Notes under the pieces: generated by a model
What the model was told of the DNA's origin: nothing
The model's input: the letters and a program-made list of their open reading frames with translations, nothing else
Database searches by the model: none
Source: a virus
Virus record (IMG/VR): IMGVR_UViG_3300035118_000190
Coordinates: 1-39,268 of that record
DNA: 39,268 nt
Strand: one strand, 5' to 3'
Program-made: the position numbers and the translations under genes
In this document: positions 1-5,687 of the stretch, piece after piece
Layout of the letters: each line of letters begins with the position of its first letter
Numbering within the stretch: position 1 is the first letter of the stretch

Positions 1-127
1 TTGGCCGCGTCGCGGAACGCCTCCTCGACCACCAGCCGCTGCGATGAATGCCAGTCGTCGATCATCTCCAGATGAAACGGCGCCGAGGCTTGCGGATGGC
101 GATGCGCGAACAACACCGCATGCGCCG
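1..127. repeat. Terminal direct repeat, left copy (circular contig overlap)
   Basis: Bases 1-127 are identical to 39142-39268. The repeat lies inside the terminase gene, which reads through the junction in frame, so the two ends are one locus. A length of exactly 127 bp equals a common assembler k-mer size, which favours a circular assembly overlap over a biological terminal repeat. The real genome would then be 39,141 bp. Confidence 0.95.
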
Positions 128-179
128 CGTGGCGGTCGCGCGCAAACCGCCGCACCACCGCCTCCAGGCGCGTGCTCAT
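1..179 (-). CDS. terL: Terminase large subunit, N-terminal part (continues at 39268)
   Basis: First codons of the terminase large subunit, whose remainder is at 37341-39268. After the 127-bp overlap is closed, the reading frame runs from an ATG at 179 through base 1 into the right end, giving a protein of 659 residues. This start adds 21 residues (beginning MSTRLEAVV) to the frame visible at the right end. Its ATG overlaps the TGA of the upstream 52-aa gene as ATGA, the coupling used throughout this genome, which supports the start. Confidence 0.85.
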   Translation of the reverse strand, partial: MSTRLEAVVRRFARDRHAAHAVLFAHRHPQASAPFHLEMIDDWHSSQRLVVEEAFRDAA

Positions 180-334
180 TCCTCCTCATCCTCCTCGAGG
201 TCGTCGGGCCAGCCGCGGTCGGCATTCCACAGCGGCCCGTCGTCCTCGTCGCCCTCGACGGCCTCCAGCTCGTCGCCGTCGAGATCGACGACCAGCCCGT
301 CCATCCCCGGGTCGATGAACACCGCCGCCCTCAC
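176..334 (-). CDS. Small acidic protein of unknown function, 52 aa
   Basis: A 52-residue frame starting with GTG at 334 (VRAAVFIDPGMDGLVVD...) and ending in a run of Glu and Asp. It is coupled at both ends: GTGA with the upstream 113-aa gene and ATGA with terL. Its position directly ahead of terL is where a small terminase subunit might be expected, but it is much shorter than known TerS proteins and shows no helix-turn-helix. No family recognised. The coupling and coding-like sequence make it likely real. Confidence 0.6.
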   Translation of the reverse strand: MRAAVFIDPGMDGLVVDLDGDELEAVEGDEDDGPLWNADRGWPDDLEEDEEE

Positions 335-672
335 CCGCCCGGCACGGCCTTCGTCTTCTCCGCCGCCGCCGGTCCTACATGCTCCAGCTTCATCGTCCCC
401 CCCGCCAGCGCCAGCACCTTGTCTCCCGGCGCCGCCTCGTCCCCGCCCACCACCTTCGCCCGGTCGAGCTCCGCATACCCCACCCCGTTCCGGACAATCA
501 GCAGATCCTCCCGCACCTCGATCACCTCCCCGCCCTGCAACACCAGCGTCATCGCCTCCCCCCGCGCCGCCGCATGCGCCCCCGGATGGCCCACCAAGGG
601 GGCATGCTCCTCACCCTTCTTCTCCTCATGATGCCCACCCGCGTCTTGCTCATGCTTCTTCACATCACTCAT
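331..672 (-). CDS. First gene of the late operon, unknown function, 113 aa
   Basis: The frame could start further upstream, but the ATG at 672 has a strong Shine-Dalgarno (GGAGGTGGTGTG then ATG) and is preferred. The N-terminus is His, Glu and Lys rich (MSDVKKHEQDAGGHHEEKK). Residues about 40-110 look like a compact beta-rich domain (GGEVIEVREDLLIVRNG). It is the first gene after the non-coding control region and precedes terL by one small gene, so a packaging role is possible but unproven. Confidence 0.65.
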   Translation of the reverse strand: MSDVKKHEQDAGGHHEEKKGEEHAPLVGHPGAHAAARGEAMTLVLQGGEVIEVREDLLIVRNGVGYAELDRAKVVGGDEAAPGDKVLALAGGTMKLEHVGPAAAEKTKAVPGG

Positions 673-686
673 CACACCACCTCCAT

Positions 687-707
687 CCGGATGGTCCCTC
701 AAGGGGA
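687..707 (-). repeat. Direct repeat copy 1 (boxB-like stem-loop)
   Basis: On the minus strand the core reads GTCCCCTTGAGGGAC followed by CATCCGG. It forms a 5-bp stem (GTCCC/GGGAC) with a 5-nt loop, the size of a lambda boxB element. It sits about 15 bp upstream of the 113-aa gene's start, in the expected leader of the late mRNA. Related copies are at 1032-1052 and 1161-1181 in the same orientation. Confidence 0.7.
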
Positions 708-730
708 CAGTTCCACATGAAACAGCCGTA

Positions 731-759
731 CTTAATCCACCACTTCTACACCCGTTCAA
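731..759 (-). promoter_or_regulatory. Candidate late promoter, leftward
   Basis: On the minus strand TTGAAC (759-754) is followed after 17 bp by ATTAAG (736-731), or after 18 bp by TTAAGT. The -35 is good and the -10 poor, so the site may need an activator. It lies about 60 bp upstream of the first late gene. Confidence 0.3.
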
Positions 760-943
760 TTACAATCGGCGACATCGATCGGGCGATCATTCCCGAAGGC
801 GAGAACCGGAGGCTCTGACACGGCCTAGCGTGCACCACGCAGCGACGGCCCTCTGCACCCTCTTGCTCATCGACGACGGCGCGGCCACACGTTTCGCACT
901 GGGCCCCGCTCGAGCTGCAGCCGCAGCGCCCGTGCACCAGCAC
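746..943 (-). CDS. Possible small Cys-rich (zinc-ribbon-like) protein, 65 aa
   Basis: A GTG-started frame with regularly placed cysteines (CGC near the start, then CETCG, RRC, RPC), suggestive of a small zinc ribbon. It lies in the otherwise non-coding control region and has only a weak Shine-Dalgarno (GGAGCGA). If real it would be a good candidate late regulator, because phage late activators can be small zinc proteins. Chance translation of GC-rich DNA is about as likely. Confidence 0.25.
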   Translation of the reverse strand: MLVHGRCGCSSSGAQCETCGRAVVDEQEGAEGRRCVVHARPCQSLRFSPSGMIARSMSPIVIERV

Positions 944-977
944 TCGCTCCGCGGGGGAACCTACGGAGGGGGCCCCC

Positions 978-997
978 TATCGCTCGGAAGAGCGATA
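978..997 (-). other. Stem-loop with boxA-like sequence
   Basis: A perfect 8-bp inverted repeat TATCGCTC/GAGCGATA with a 4-nt loop. On the minus strand it contains CGCTCTT, identical to the first seven bases of lambda nut boxA. It lies upstream, in the direction of transcription, of repeat copy 1. Either a simple hairpin or part of an antitermination signal. Confidence 0.4.
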
Positions 998-1031
998 ACA
1001 AACCCAATACCCGTCCGAAGGACACACCTCG

Positions 1032-1052
1032 CCGGATGGTCCTCCAAGGGGA
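1032..1052 (-). repeat. Direct repeat copy 2
   Basis: Same 21-bp element as at 687-707 with two differences in the loop region (CCTCCAAGG instead of CCCTCAAGG on the plus strand). The outer stem GTCC/GGAC is kept. A separate 6-bp stem-loop (GCGGCC/GGCCGC, 1061-1078) lies just upstream in the leftward sense. Confidence 0.65.
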
Positions 1053-1160
1053 CAAGCCCAGCGGCCTCTTGGGGCCGCGGCCAGGGGCGCAGCGAGATCT
1101 ACCCCTCAACAACCCGCCTCTCTCATCAAGCCGCACCGCTGTAGCCGGATGTGCATTCCG

Positions 1161-1181
1161 CCGGATGGTCCCTCAAGGGGA
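1161..1181 (-). repeat. Direct repeat copy 3
   Basis: All 21 bases match copy 1. The base beyond the stem differs, so the stem is TCCC/GGGA with loop CTTGA. A partial copy in the opposite orientation (GCCGGATGGTCC on the minus strand) is at 1659-1670, inside the end of the 57-aa gene. Confidence 0.7.
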
Positions 1182-1430
1182 AAAGCGTGACCGAGGCCCC
1201 AGATCGATTGGGAGCCGCAATTCATGCGACGGGGCTCAAGGCGATATTTCCAGCGTCCGTTTTTCATGACGGGGGTCAAAATATTCGGCACCCGTCGGTG
1301 GGAGCCCCGTTTTACCCAAACAGGCCCGGGCCTGCCCACGATCGAGGTCGCGGTAGCCGGGTACCATAGACCGATCGGTATCATCGGCGGATGTGCGCAC
1401 CAGGCGTGCACTTGCTGTGACAGATCGCAT

Positions 1431-1523
1431 GAAACCCCTGATACGAAGGGGTTTCGAGAGCCACTCACTCCCTTGCCTAGGGAGTGCTCTAGAGAGGCAC
1501 GGTACCCTGGTACCGTATCTCTC
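1431..1523. other. Cluster of three consecutive hairpins
   Basis: Three inverted repeats lie end to end. GAAACCCCT/AGGGGTTTC has a 9-bp stem and 7-nt loop (1431-1455). CACTCCC/GGGAGTG has a 7-bp stem and 7-nt loop (1466-1486). GAGAG-GC-ACGGTACC pairs with GGTACCGT-AT-CTCTC, about 15 pairs including a small internal mismatch with a 2-nt loop (1492-1523). None is followed by a T-run on either strand, so they are not classical intrinsic terminators. Confidence 0.7.
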
Positions 1524-1650
1524 CTGGTTTAGGGTTGCCCACTGAGACGCGTGAGAGAGGGGTCGCGATAACCGAAAGACCGTTTCCCGCCATTTCGCTG
1601 TAATGTCCGATTACCGCCGTTTCGCCGCCTGACCGGATGTCGAGGCGCCG

Positions 1651-1824
1651 TCATTGAAGGACCATCCGGCGATCCAAACGAGGACCCCGGCAAAGCGGAG
1701 ACGGAGCCACCCCCAAACCTCGACGCACACGAAGAGGCATAGGGGCTACAGCGCCAAGCCAAGCACGGGCGTAGGTCTGGTGCTTATTCTGAGATGGCGC
1801 TGTACGGCGTTCTCTGGCGCTCAT
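1651..1824 (-). CDS. Small basic protein at the end of the early operon, 57 aa
   Basis: The ATG at 1824 overlaps the TGA of the lambda-P-like gene (ATGA), as elsewhere in this operon. The product is Arg-rich (MSARERRTAPSQ at the start, RRMVLQ at the end). No family recognised. As the last early gene, directly before the late control region, it stands where lambda Q would be, but it is far smaller than Q proteins. Real by coupling only. Confidence 0.4.
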   Translation of the reverse strand: MSARERRTAPSQNKHQTYARAWLGAVAPMPLRVRRGLGVAPSPLCRGPRLDRRMVLQ

Positions 1825-2363
1825 TGCGGGTCGGAGATACCGAGCCGTTTGCGGGCCTGGGCGATCAGGTCGGGGTCGTCGGGCAGCGGCTTGTATTCGC
1901 GGGGCGGTTCGTCCGGCTCGGGTGCGTTGCCCCACACGAGCAGCCCGTTCGGCAGGCGATGGAAGCCGTAGCGGTTGAGGCTGGCCTGGGCTTGCGCAGC
2001 GCGTTCCTCGGGCGAGATCTCGGGCGGCGGTGGCTCCCCTGGAGCGCGCCTGAGCGGTGGTGGCGGCGCGGTCGGGCGATGCCGCGGCGTCGCCTCGCGG
2101 CACAGCCGGATGATGTCGGCCGGGGTCGGGCGGCGGGTCGCCGAGCGGCGCCATTCGCGGCAGGCGCCGGCGACAATGCGGGCCGGGAATTCGCGCAGAT
2201 CCTCGAGCCAATCCTCGTACTTCGCCCTAAGCATCGCCTGGTCTTCGTTTGGGAGCCAGTAATGCGCGATCAGCCGGACGATCTGCTCCAAGACGAGCCT
2301 CTCGTTCTGCGAGGACGGTTGCGGCTGCGCGGGCATGCGCGGTGGCTGGTCCGGTGTGTCCAT
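1821..2363 (-). CDS. Putative replication protein, lambda-P/helicase-loader-like, 180 aa
   Basis: Residues about 20-90 carry a helical pattern (VRLIAHYW, WLEDLREFP, ACREWRR, RRPTPADI) that I associate with phage replication accessory proteins following DUF1376/O-like genes. The rest is Pro-rich, ending in a small conserved-looking tail (NRYGFHRLPNGLLVWG). The start at 2363 has an excellent Shine-Dalgarno (GGAGGAGCCA then ATG), although this places 137 bp of overlap with the preceding gene in another frame. A downstream ATG at 2234 would reduce the overlap to 8 bp but would cut the likely domain. Role assigned by position and weak pattern. Confidence 0.6.
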   Translation of the reverse strand: MDTPDQPPRMPAQPQPSSQNERLVLEQIVRLIAHYWLPNEDQAMLRAKYEDWLEDLREFPARIVAGACREWRRSATRRPTPADIIRLCREATPRHRPTAPPPPLRRAPGEPPPPEISPEERAAQAQASLNRYGFHRLPNGLLVWGNAPEPDEPPREYKPLPDDPDLIAQARKRLGISDPQ

Positions 2364-3168
2364 TGGCTCCTCCGTTGGTTGAGTTCCGTTCGAATTGCGG
2401 GGCTTGCAGCACCCAGGTCCGCCAGGTCGCGGCCGGGTCGGTGGTCAGCGTGCCCTTGGCGACGTGGTGCGCGCGGCAGTGCAGCGCGTTGGTCGCGATC
2501 CAGGCGTCGTCGCGGCCGCGCTGGTGCGCGAACGCGGCATCCTGCGGGTTCGGCAGCCAGTCGGCCGGGAAGCGCTGGCGCGGCTTCGGCCGGCGCCGCT
2601 TGCTCGTTTCCGGAGTTTGGCGCGAAGCATCATCATCGGGCTCGGCTGCGGGGGGGTCGCGCGCCTCGCGCGCGGAACCCCCTGAGCGTAGCGAAGGGGG
2701 TTCTTCTATCGGTGAAGGTGAAGGTGAAGGTGAAGGTGTATTCTCCAAGCATTTGGGAATCATGCTTGACGCATACCCTTCTTCGTTGAACGTGGCGCTT
2801 TTCCGCGCGTTTTCGGCACTCCATCGCTGCTGCGCAGCGCGTCTACTTTTCTCCGAGCGTGCGTTGTACTTTTCCTCTGCCGTCGCGAGTTCCTGGCTCA
2901 CGCGGGCGTGGCGCCAGCCTTCGGAGGTGATTTCGAAGAACGCGGCGATGCTCGGTTTGATCGCGTTCCACCGCTTCAGCGACAGCTTGGCGATGGCGGC
3001 TAAATCCTTGTCGGATGCCTTGAGCAGGCCGCCGGCAACCCAGGTCGCATCGATCAGGCGGCGGTAGGCGCCGTCCTGCTCCGCGTCGAGGTGCATCGTC
3101 TTGCGCAGATAATCGCCGATGTACCACGGCATCCAGGTATCGGGGCGCGATCGGGCCATCAGTCTCAT
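2227..3168 (-). CDS. DUF1376-type phage replication protein, 313 aa
   Basis: The N-terminus (MPWYIGDYLRKTMHLDAEQD, then GAYRRLIDATW) is the signature of DUF1376, a winged-helix-like domain found in phage replication initiators. It is followed by a basic helical stretch (about 100-140), a Ser-Pro repeat linker and a second domain (PADWLPNPQDAAFA to TWRTWVLQA, about 215-275). The ATG at 3168 overlaps the upstream stop as ATGA and is chosen over 3174 or 3159. It likely binds the origin and recruits the helicase loader encoded next. Confidence 0.75.
   Translation of the reverse strand: MRLMARSRPDTWMPWYIGDYLRKTMHLDAEQDGAYRRLIDATWVAGGLLKASDKDLAAIAKLSLKRWNAIKPSIAAFFEITSEGWRHARVSQELATAEEKYNARSEKSRRAAQQRWSAENARKSATFNEEGYASSMIPKCLENTPSPSPSPSPIEEPPSLRSGGSAREARDPPAAEPDDDASRQTPETSKRRRPKPRQRFPADWLPNPQDAAFAHQRGRDDAWIATNALHCRAHHVAKGTLTTDPAATWRTWVLQAPQFERNSTNGGANGHTGPATAHARAAATVLAEREARLGADRPADRALLAPKRRPGDA
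2711..2738. repeat. Hexanucleotide tandem repeat (GGTGAA)n
   Basis: About 4.7 copies of GGTGAA in a row inside the DUF1376 gene, encoding the Ser-Pro linker on the minus strand. Changes in copy number would keep the frame and alter linker length only. Confidence 0.85.
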
Positions 3169-4187
3169 TCCCATCCCGGCAGCATGGGGGCCATGGCTGC
3201 GGCGATTTTTCGGTAGGCTTTGGCGGTGACGACGACCAGCTTCACCTGCGGGTGGTATTTCGCCATGCGCTTGATTTTTGTGATGCTTCGGTCGTCCATC
3301 CATCCCTTGACCTCGTGGTAAGAGACGGAGCCGTTCTTCTCGGTGACGCGGAAGTCCGGCAAGTAGCTGCGGGCACCGCGTTGGATGGCGATGAACCAGA
3401 AAGTTTGCGGCTCGTGCTCCCACTTGGCAATCTGCCCGCGCTCTTTCAGCCACTGGAGATAGCGGGCGTAATTTGCCTCCCAGGACGAGCGGTAATACTT
3501 GCTGATTCCACCGATCTCGCGCCAACCCGACTTCCACGAAGCGTTCGGGCGCGTCGTAACGAGCGTGCCCTTCGCCAATTTGGTTCTCATGCCTTTTTCA
3601 GTTATCGCCGATCTCTCGTCGTCGGAGAGCAAGCGCCTGTATTCAGACGATGAGATCGAGAGGCGTTGCTTGGTTTCTTTGGAGTGCTGCTTGCCGAGCA
3701 TTCCTCGAGGGTGCCCGTTCTTGCGAATCCATTCCTTCTGTCTCACCGAAGTTCCGTCGGCGAGATAAGGCTTGGGCCGGGTTCTGACGGTTAAGCCGAG
3801 TTCGCGGGCCTTGTGCGCGAGATTGGATTTGTGATGGCCCAGCTCGGCGGCGAGATCGCCGAGACGCCCGGTCGATGCATATTGGTGATAGTCGCGCTGG
3901 ATGCGCTCGATGTCCGCTTCCGAGAAGGTCCTGATCGGCTTACCGATACCCAGCCGGACCACCCGCTCATACACGGACTGGCCGCACATCCCGAAAAGTT
4001 CGGCAACACGCCAAACGTTACCGAGTTCGGCGTATGCGCGCGCGATTTGCTCGTCAGATGCCTTCTTTTTTCCGCGGCCTTTGCCTTGCGGTGGGCCGGC
4101 GAGCTCGATGCGGATCTCGGTGGGCGCAATATCGGCGGTGGGCAATGCTCCGGTGGGCGCAGGCGTAATAGTGGCGATACCGCTCAT
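3165..4187 (-). CDS. PD-(D/E)XK nuclease with NUMOD3-like motif, probable homing endonuclease, 340 aa
   Basis: Start chosen at MSGIATITP (ATG 4187, AAAGG upstream). Residues about 45-150 hold two helix-turn-helix-like repeats (DEQIARAYAELGNVWRVAEL; LGDLAAELGHHKSNLAHKAR). A NUMOD3-like motif follows (GMLGKQHSKETKQRLS, about 175-190). The C-terminus has the nuclease core: WEANYARYL, then PDF and EVKG spaced as a PD-(D/E)XK site, ending in a basic tail. This order of DNA-binding modules and nuclease is typical of phage homing endonucleases. It sits in the early operon between a TSCPD-like gene and the DUF1376 gene and ends in an ATGA overlap with the latter. A fused regulator-nuclease is an alternative. 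Confidence 0.7.
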   Translation of the reverse strand: MSGIATITPAPTGALPTADIAPTEIRIELAGPPQGKGRGKKKASDEQIARAYAELGNVWRVAELFGMCGQSVYERVVRLGIGKPIRTFSEADIERIQRDYHQYASTGRLGDLAAELGHHKSNLAHKARELGLTVRTRPKPYLADGTSVRQKEWIRKNGHPRGMLGKQHSKETKQRLSISSSEYRRLLSDDERSAITEKGMRTKLAKGTLVTTRPNASWKSGWREIGGISKYYRSSWEANYARYLQWLKERGQIAKWEHEPQTFWFIAIQRGARSYLPDFRVTEKNGSVSYHEVKGWMDDRSITKIKRMAKYHPQVKLVVVTAKAYRKIAAAMAPMLPGWE

Positions 4188-4201
4188 GCGGTGGCCTTTC
4201 G

Positions 4202-4456
4202 TTAGAGGTGGGTGGGTGCGCCGGTCTCGGGATCGCGGTGCTGAATCGAACGGCTGAGTTTGATGCCGAGCTCGGCGAGCAGGAGGTGGAGCCCGTGGCC
4301 GAGCTTGCCGGCCTCGCAGAAGGCGACCTCGACGAGCTGGCCGGTGGCGCGGTCGTAGCCGAGATTGACGATGACGGGATGGCCGCGCGGCGCCGCGGCG
4401 CTCGCGCCGAGCGTGAACGAGACATTCTCGCAATGAAGGCGGTCGCGCGTCTTCAA
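4202..4456 (-). CDS. Small TSCPD-like protein, 84 aa
   Basis: The core VIVNLGYDRATGQLVEVAF followed by a helix (GLHLLLAELGIKLSRSIQH) resembles the TSCPD fold found at the end of some ribonucleotide reductases and as stand-alone small phage proteins. No ATG fits: an in-frame stop lies just upstream, so the best start is the TTG at 4456 with GGGGGA six bases before it. It belongs to the leftward early operon. Function unknown. Confidence 0.55.
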   Translation of the reverse strand: MKTRDRLHCENVSFTLGASAAAPRGHPVIVNLGYDRATGQLVEVAFCEAGKLGHGLHLLLAELGIKLSRSIQHRDPETGAPTHL

Positions 4457-4497
4457 ACCCGTTCCCCCGCATCAGACGACGCGAACGGGCGCTTAGA

Positions 4498-4689
4498 TCA
4501 TGCCGCGTCCGGGTCGTCGCTCTCGCCGGCGCGCTCGAGCGCTGCCTCGGCAATGTTCATCGCGTCGCACACCTGCTGCGCAAAGTCGGCGTGTACAGTG
4601 AACCCGGCGCCGGTGGTGCGATCGACGATCACCACGACGCGCGCGTCCTGGCGCTCGATGCGCCGCATGAACCAGCGCTCGCGGATCAT
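4498..4689 (-). CDS. Early operon hypothetical protein, 63 aa
   Basis: ATG at 4689 overlaps the upstream TGA (ATGA). It reads as a beta-beta-alpha protein (ARVVVIVDRTTGAGFTVHAD then an amphipathic helix). No family recognised. Coupling and codon pattern make it likely real. Confidence 0.6.
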   Translation of the reverse strand: MIRERWFMRRIERQDARVVVIVDRTTGAGFTVHADFAQQVCDAMNIAEAALERAGESDDPDAA

Positions 4690-5000
4690 CGGGTCACAGG
4701 AGCAGCTTCTGGCCGCGCAGCTTGTCCCGCAGCCACGTCAGCACGACGAGCTGACGCACGATCCACCATCTCCGAATACGCAGCCACCTTGAGTGCATCG
4801 TCGATAGCCTCGAGCTCGGCCTGGCGCTGCGCGATGGCACGAGCCACCAAGGCATAGACCGCCTCCTTCAACCGCGCCGGAATTTTCCCGGTCGTTAAGA
4901 TCCGCTGCGACTGGCGCAGCGAGCAGCCGGTTCCGTTGGCGAGCGCCTTCTTGGCGCGGCCCGGAAACACCGTCTTCAGCATCGTTGCCGCGTCGGTCAT
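4686..5000 (-). CDS. Putative HTH-type DNA-binding protein, 104 aa
   Basis: Start at 5000 (MTDAATMLKTVFPGRAK) is chosen because it makes an ATGA overlap with the upstream gene. An ATG at 5042 with a GGGAG ribosome site is an alternative giving 118 residues. The segment KKALANGTGCSLRQSQRILT looks like a helix-turn-helix, followed by a long helix (about 45-75) and an Ala-rich tail. Third gene of the cro operon, so a regulator or replication accessory, not identified further. Confidence 0.55.
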   Translation of the reverse strand: MTDAATMLKTVFPGRAKKALANGTGCSLRQSQRILTTGKIPARLKEAVYALVARAIAQRQAELEAIDDALKVAAYSEMVDRASARRADVAAGQAARPEAAPVTR

Positions 5001-5365
5001 GCTGGCTCTGTCGGTCGGGGGTAACTCAAGGCCCCTGCGCATCCATCGTCTCCCGTGTGACCTTCTTCGCAGTCACAGGGACGTTGGACATGTGCAGTAC
5101 GATCGACGGCGGACGGCCCAGGGTCTTGGCGGACAGGGCCGACCGCGGGTGGCGGTCGATCGGCGAGATCGTCCATGGCTTGCTCGGCGGCAAAGATCTC
5201 GGCGAGCGTGCGGTGGTTGATAAAGGCGAATGTCCCGGTTGCGGGGCGCGCCGGCCCCTCGTCCATCCGGAAGCTCCTGCGGTGCAGCTTGGCTTTGATC
5301 TCGGGACTGAGCGCGATGATGTAAGCGCCGCGCGGCGAGCCGGGCGCTGGTCCGCGCTGCTTCAC
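4997..5365 (-). CDS. Early operon hypothetical protein, 122 aa
   Basis: GTG start at 5365, a few codons after cro. The first 60 residues look ordered (GAYIIALSPEIKAKL, TFAFINHRTLAEIFAAEQ) and the rest is Pro-rich with a CDCEEGHTGDDGC stretch. It ends in an ATGA overlap with the next gene, which supports the frame. No family recognised. Confidence 0.5.
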   Translation of the reverse strand: MKQRGPAPGSPRGAYIIALSPEIKAKLHRRSFRMDEGPARPATGTFAFINHRTLAEIFAAEQAMDDLADRPPPAVGPVRQDPGPSAVDRTAHVQRPCDCEEGHTGDDGCAGALSYPRPTEPA

Positions 5366-5378
5366 CGCGTCACCCGGA

Positions 5379-5579
5379 TCATGCGGCGGCGCCGTTCAGC
5401 AGAAAGTCGTTCGCCGTGACCTTGCCGCCGGTTTCCCGCTGGATCGCTTCGGCCACAGCACGGCCGGGCCAAGCCATGCCCGAGCAAAGTTGAGTTACGT
5501 ATCCCTGCGTGACGCCGATGCGCCGCGCAAATTCGGTCTGTGTCGAACCGGTCTCTCTAAGCCAGTCGGCGAGCTTCAT
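5379..5579 (-). CDS. cro: Cro/YdaS-like repressor, 66 aa
   Basis: A single helix-turn-helix: TQTEFARRIGVTQGYVTQLC at residues 13-32, with length and form of Cro/YdaS-type phage regulators. It is the first gene of the leftward early operon and diverges from the CI-like gene. Expected to bind the TTAG-N5-CTAA operators at 5592 and 5608. There is no ribosome-binding site, and the promoter -10 ends only 8 bp before the ATG, so its mRNA is probably leaderless. Confidence 0.85.
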   Translation of the reverse strand: MKLADWLRETGSTQTEFARRIGVTQGYVTQLCSGMAWPGRAVAEAIQRETGGKVTANDFLLNGAAA

Positions 5580-5587
5580 GGAATGAC

Positions 5588-5615
5588 ATTATTAGGTGAG
5601 CTAAGAAATAGTCAA
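5588..5615 (-). promoter_or_regulatory. PR-like early promoter driving cro
   Basis: On the minus strand TTGACT (5615-5610), 16 bp, AATAAT (5593-5588). Both hexamers overlap operator sequences, so repressor binding would block RNA polymerase. Start of transcription is predicted at or within 3 bp of the cro ATG. Confidence 0.75.
5592..5604. promoter_or_regulatory. Operator O1 (TTAGGTGAGCTAA)
   Basis: A 13-bp palindrome of form TTAG-N5-CTAA overlapping the -10 of the cro promoter. The flanking bases also match the OL-side copy: ATTATTAGGT-G/C-AGCTAAGAA occurs here and, reversed, at 7061. Confidence 0.8.
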
Positions 5616-5620
5616 GCTAA
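5608..5620. promoter_or_regulatory. Operator O2 (ATAGTCAAGCTAA)
   Basis: Second operator, one mismatch from TTAG-N5-CTAA. Its centre lies 16 bp from that of O1, and it overlaps the -35 of the cro promoter. The weaker left half suggests lower affinity. Confidence 0.7.
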
Positions 5621-5654
5621 GAACTCCGTGCAAACTGCCAACCCCACTATGTGG

Positions 5655-5681
5655 TTGGGAATAAAGGGGTTATCGTATGTT
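5655..5681 (+). promoter_or_regulatory. Candidate PRM-like promoter for the repressor gene
   Basis: TTGGGA (5655-5660), 15-bp spacer, TATGTT (5676-5681). The short spacer makes it weak, as expected of an activator-dependent maintenance promoter. Predicted start is at the ATG at 5688, so this mRNA too could be leaderless, as lambda cI is from PRM. Confidence 0.4.
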
Positions 5682-5687
5682 CACCCG

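Larger units (their letters stand above)
673..1650. other. About 1 kb of structured, largely non-coding DNA between early and late operons
   Basis: No convincing gene longer than about 65 codons is seen here on either strand. The leftward early operon ends at about 1651 and the leftward late operon starts at 672, so this interval occupies the position of the lambda Q/pR' region. It holds three direct repeats (687, 1032, 1161), a cluster of perfect hairpins (1431-1523), a 14-bp palindrome at 1321-1334, a 10-bp palindrome at 1370-1379, stem-loops at 978-997 and 1061-1078, and a weak promoter candidate at 731-759. Most likely a late-transcription control region; an origin or small RNA is also possible. 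Confidence 0.6.

Noticed and set aside
1-127. Biological terminal redundancy (T7-like direct terminal repeat)
   Set aside because: Exactly 127 bp and within the terL coding frame; assembly overlap is simpler, though not excluded.
687-1181. CRISPR array
   Set aside because: Three 21-bp repeats but spacers of 324 and 108 bp, very unequal and too long.
1106-1468. 120-aa leftward frame through the hairpin region
   Set aside because: Composition is irregular, it has no ribosome site, and it crosses perfect palindromes and a repeat copy; better explained as non-coding.
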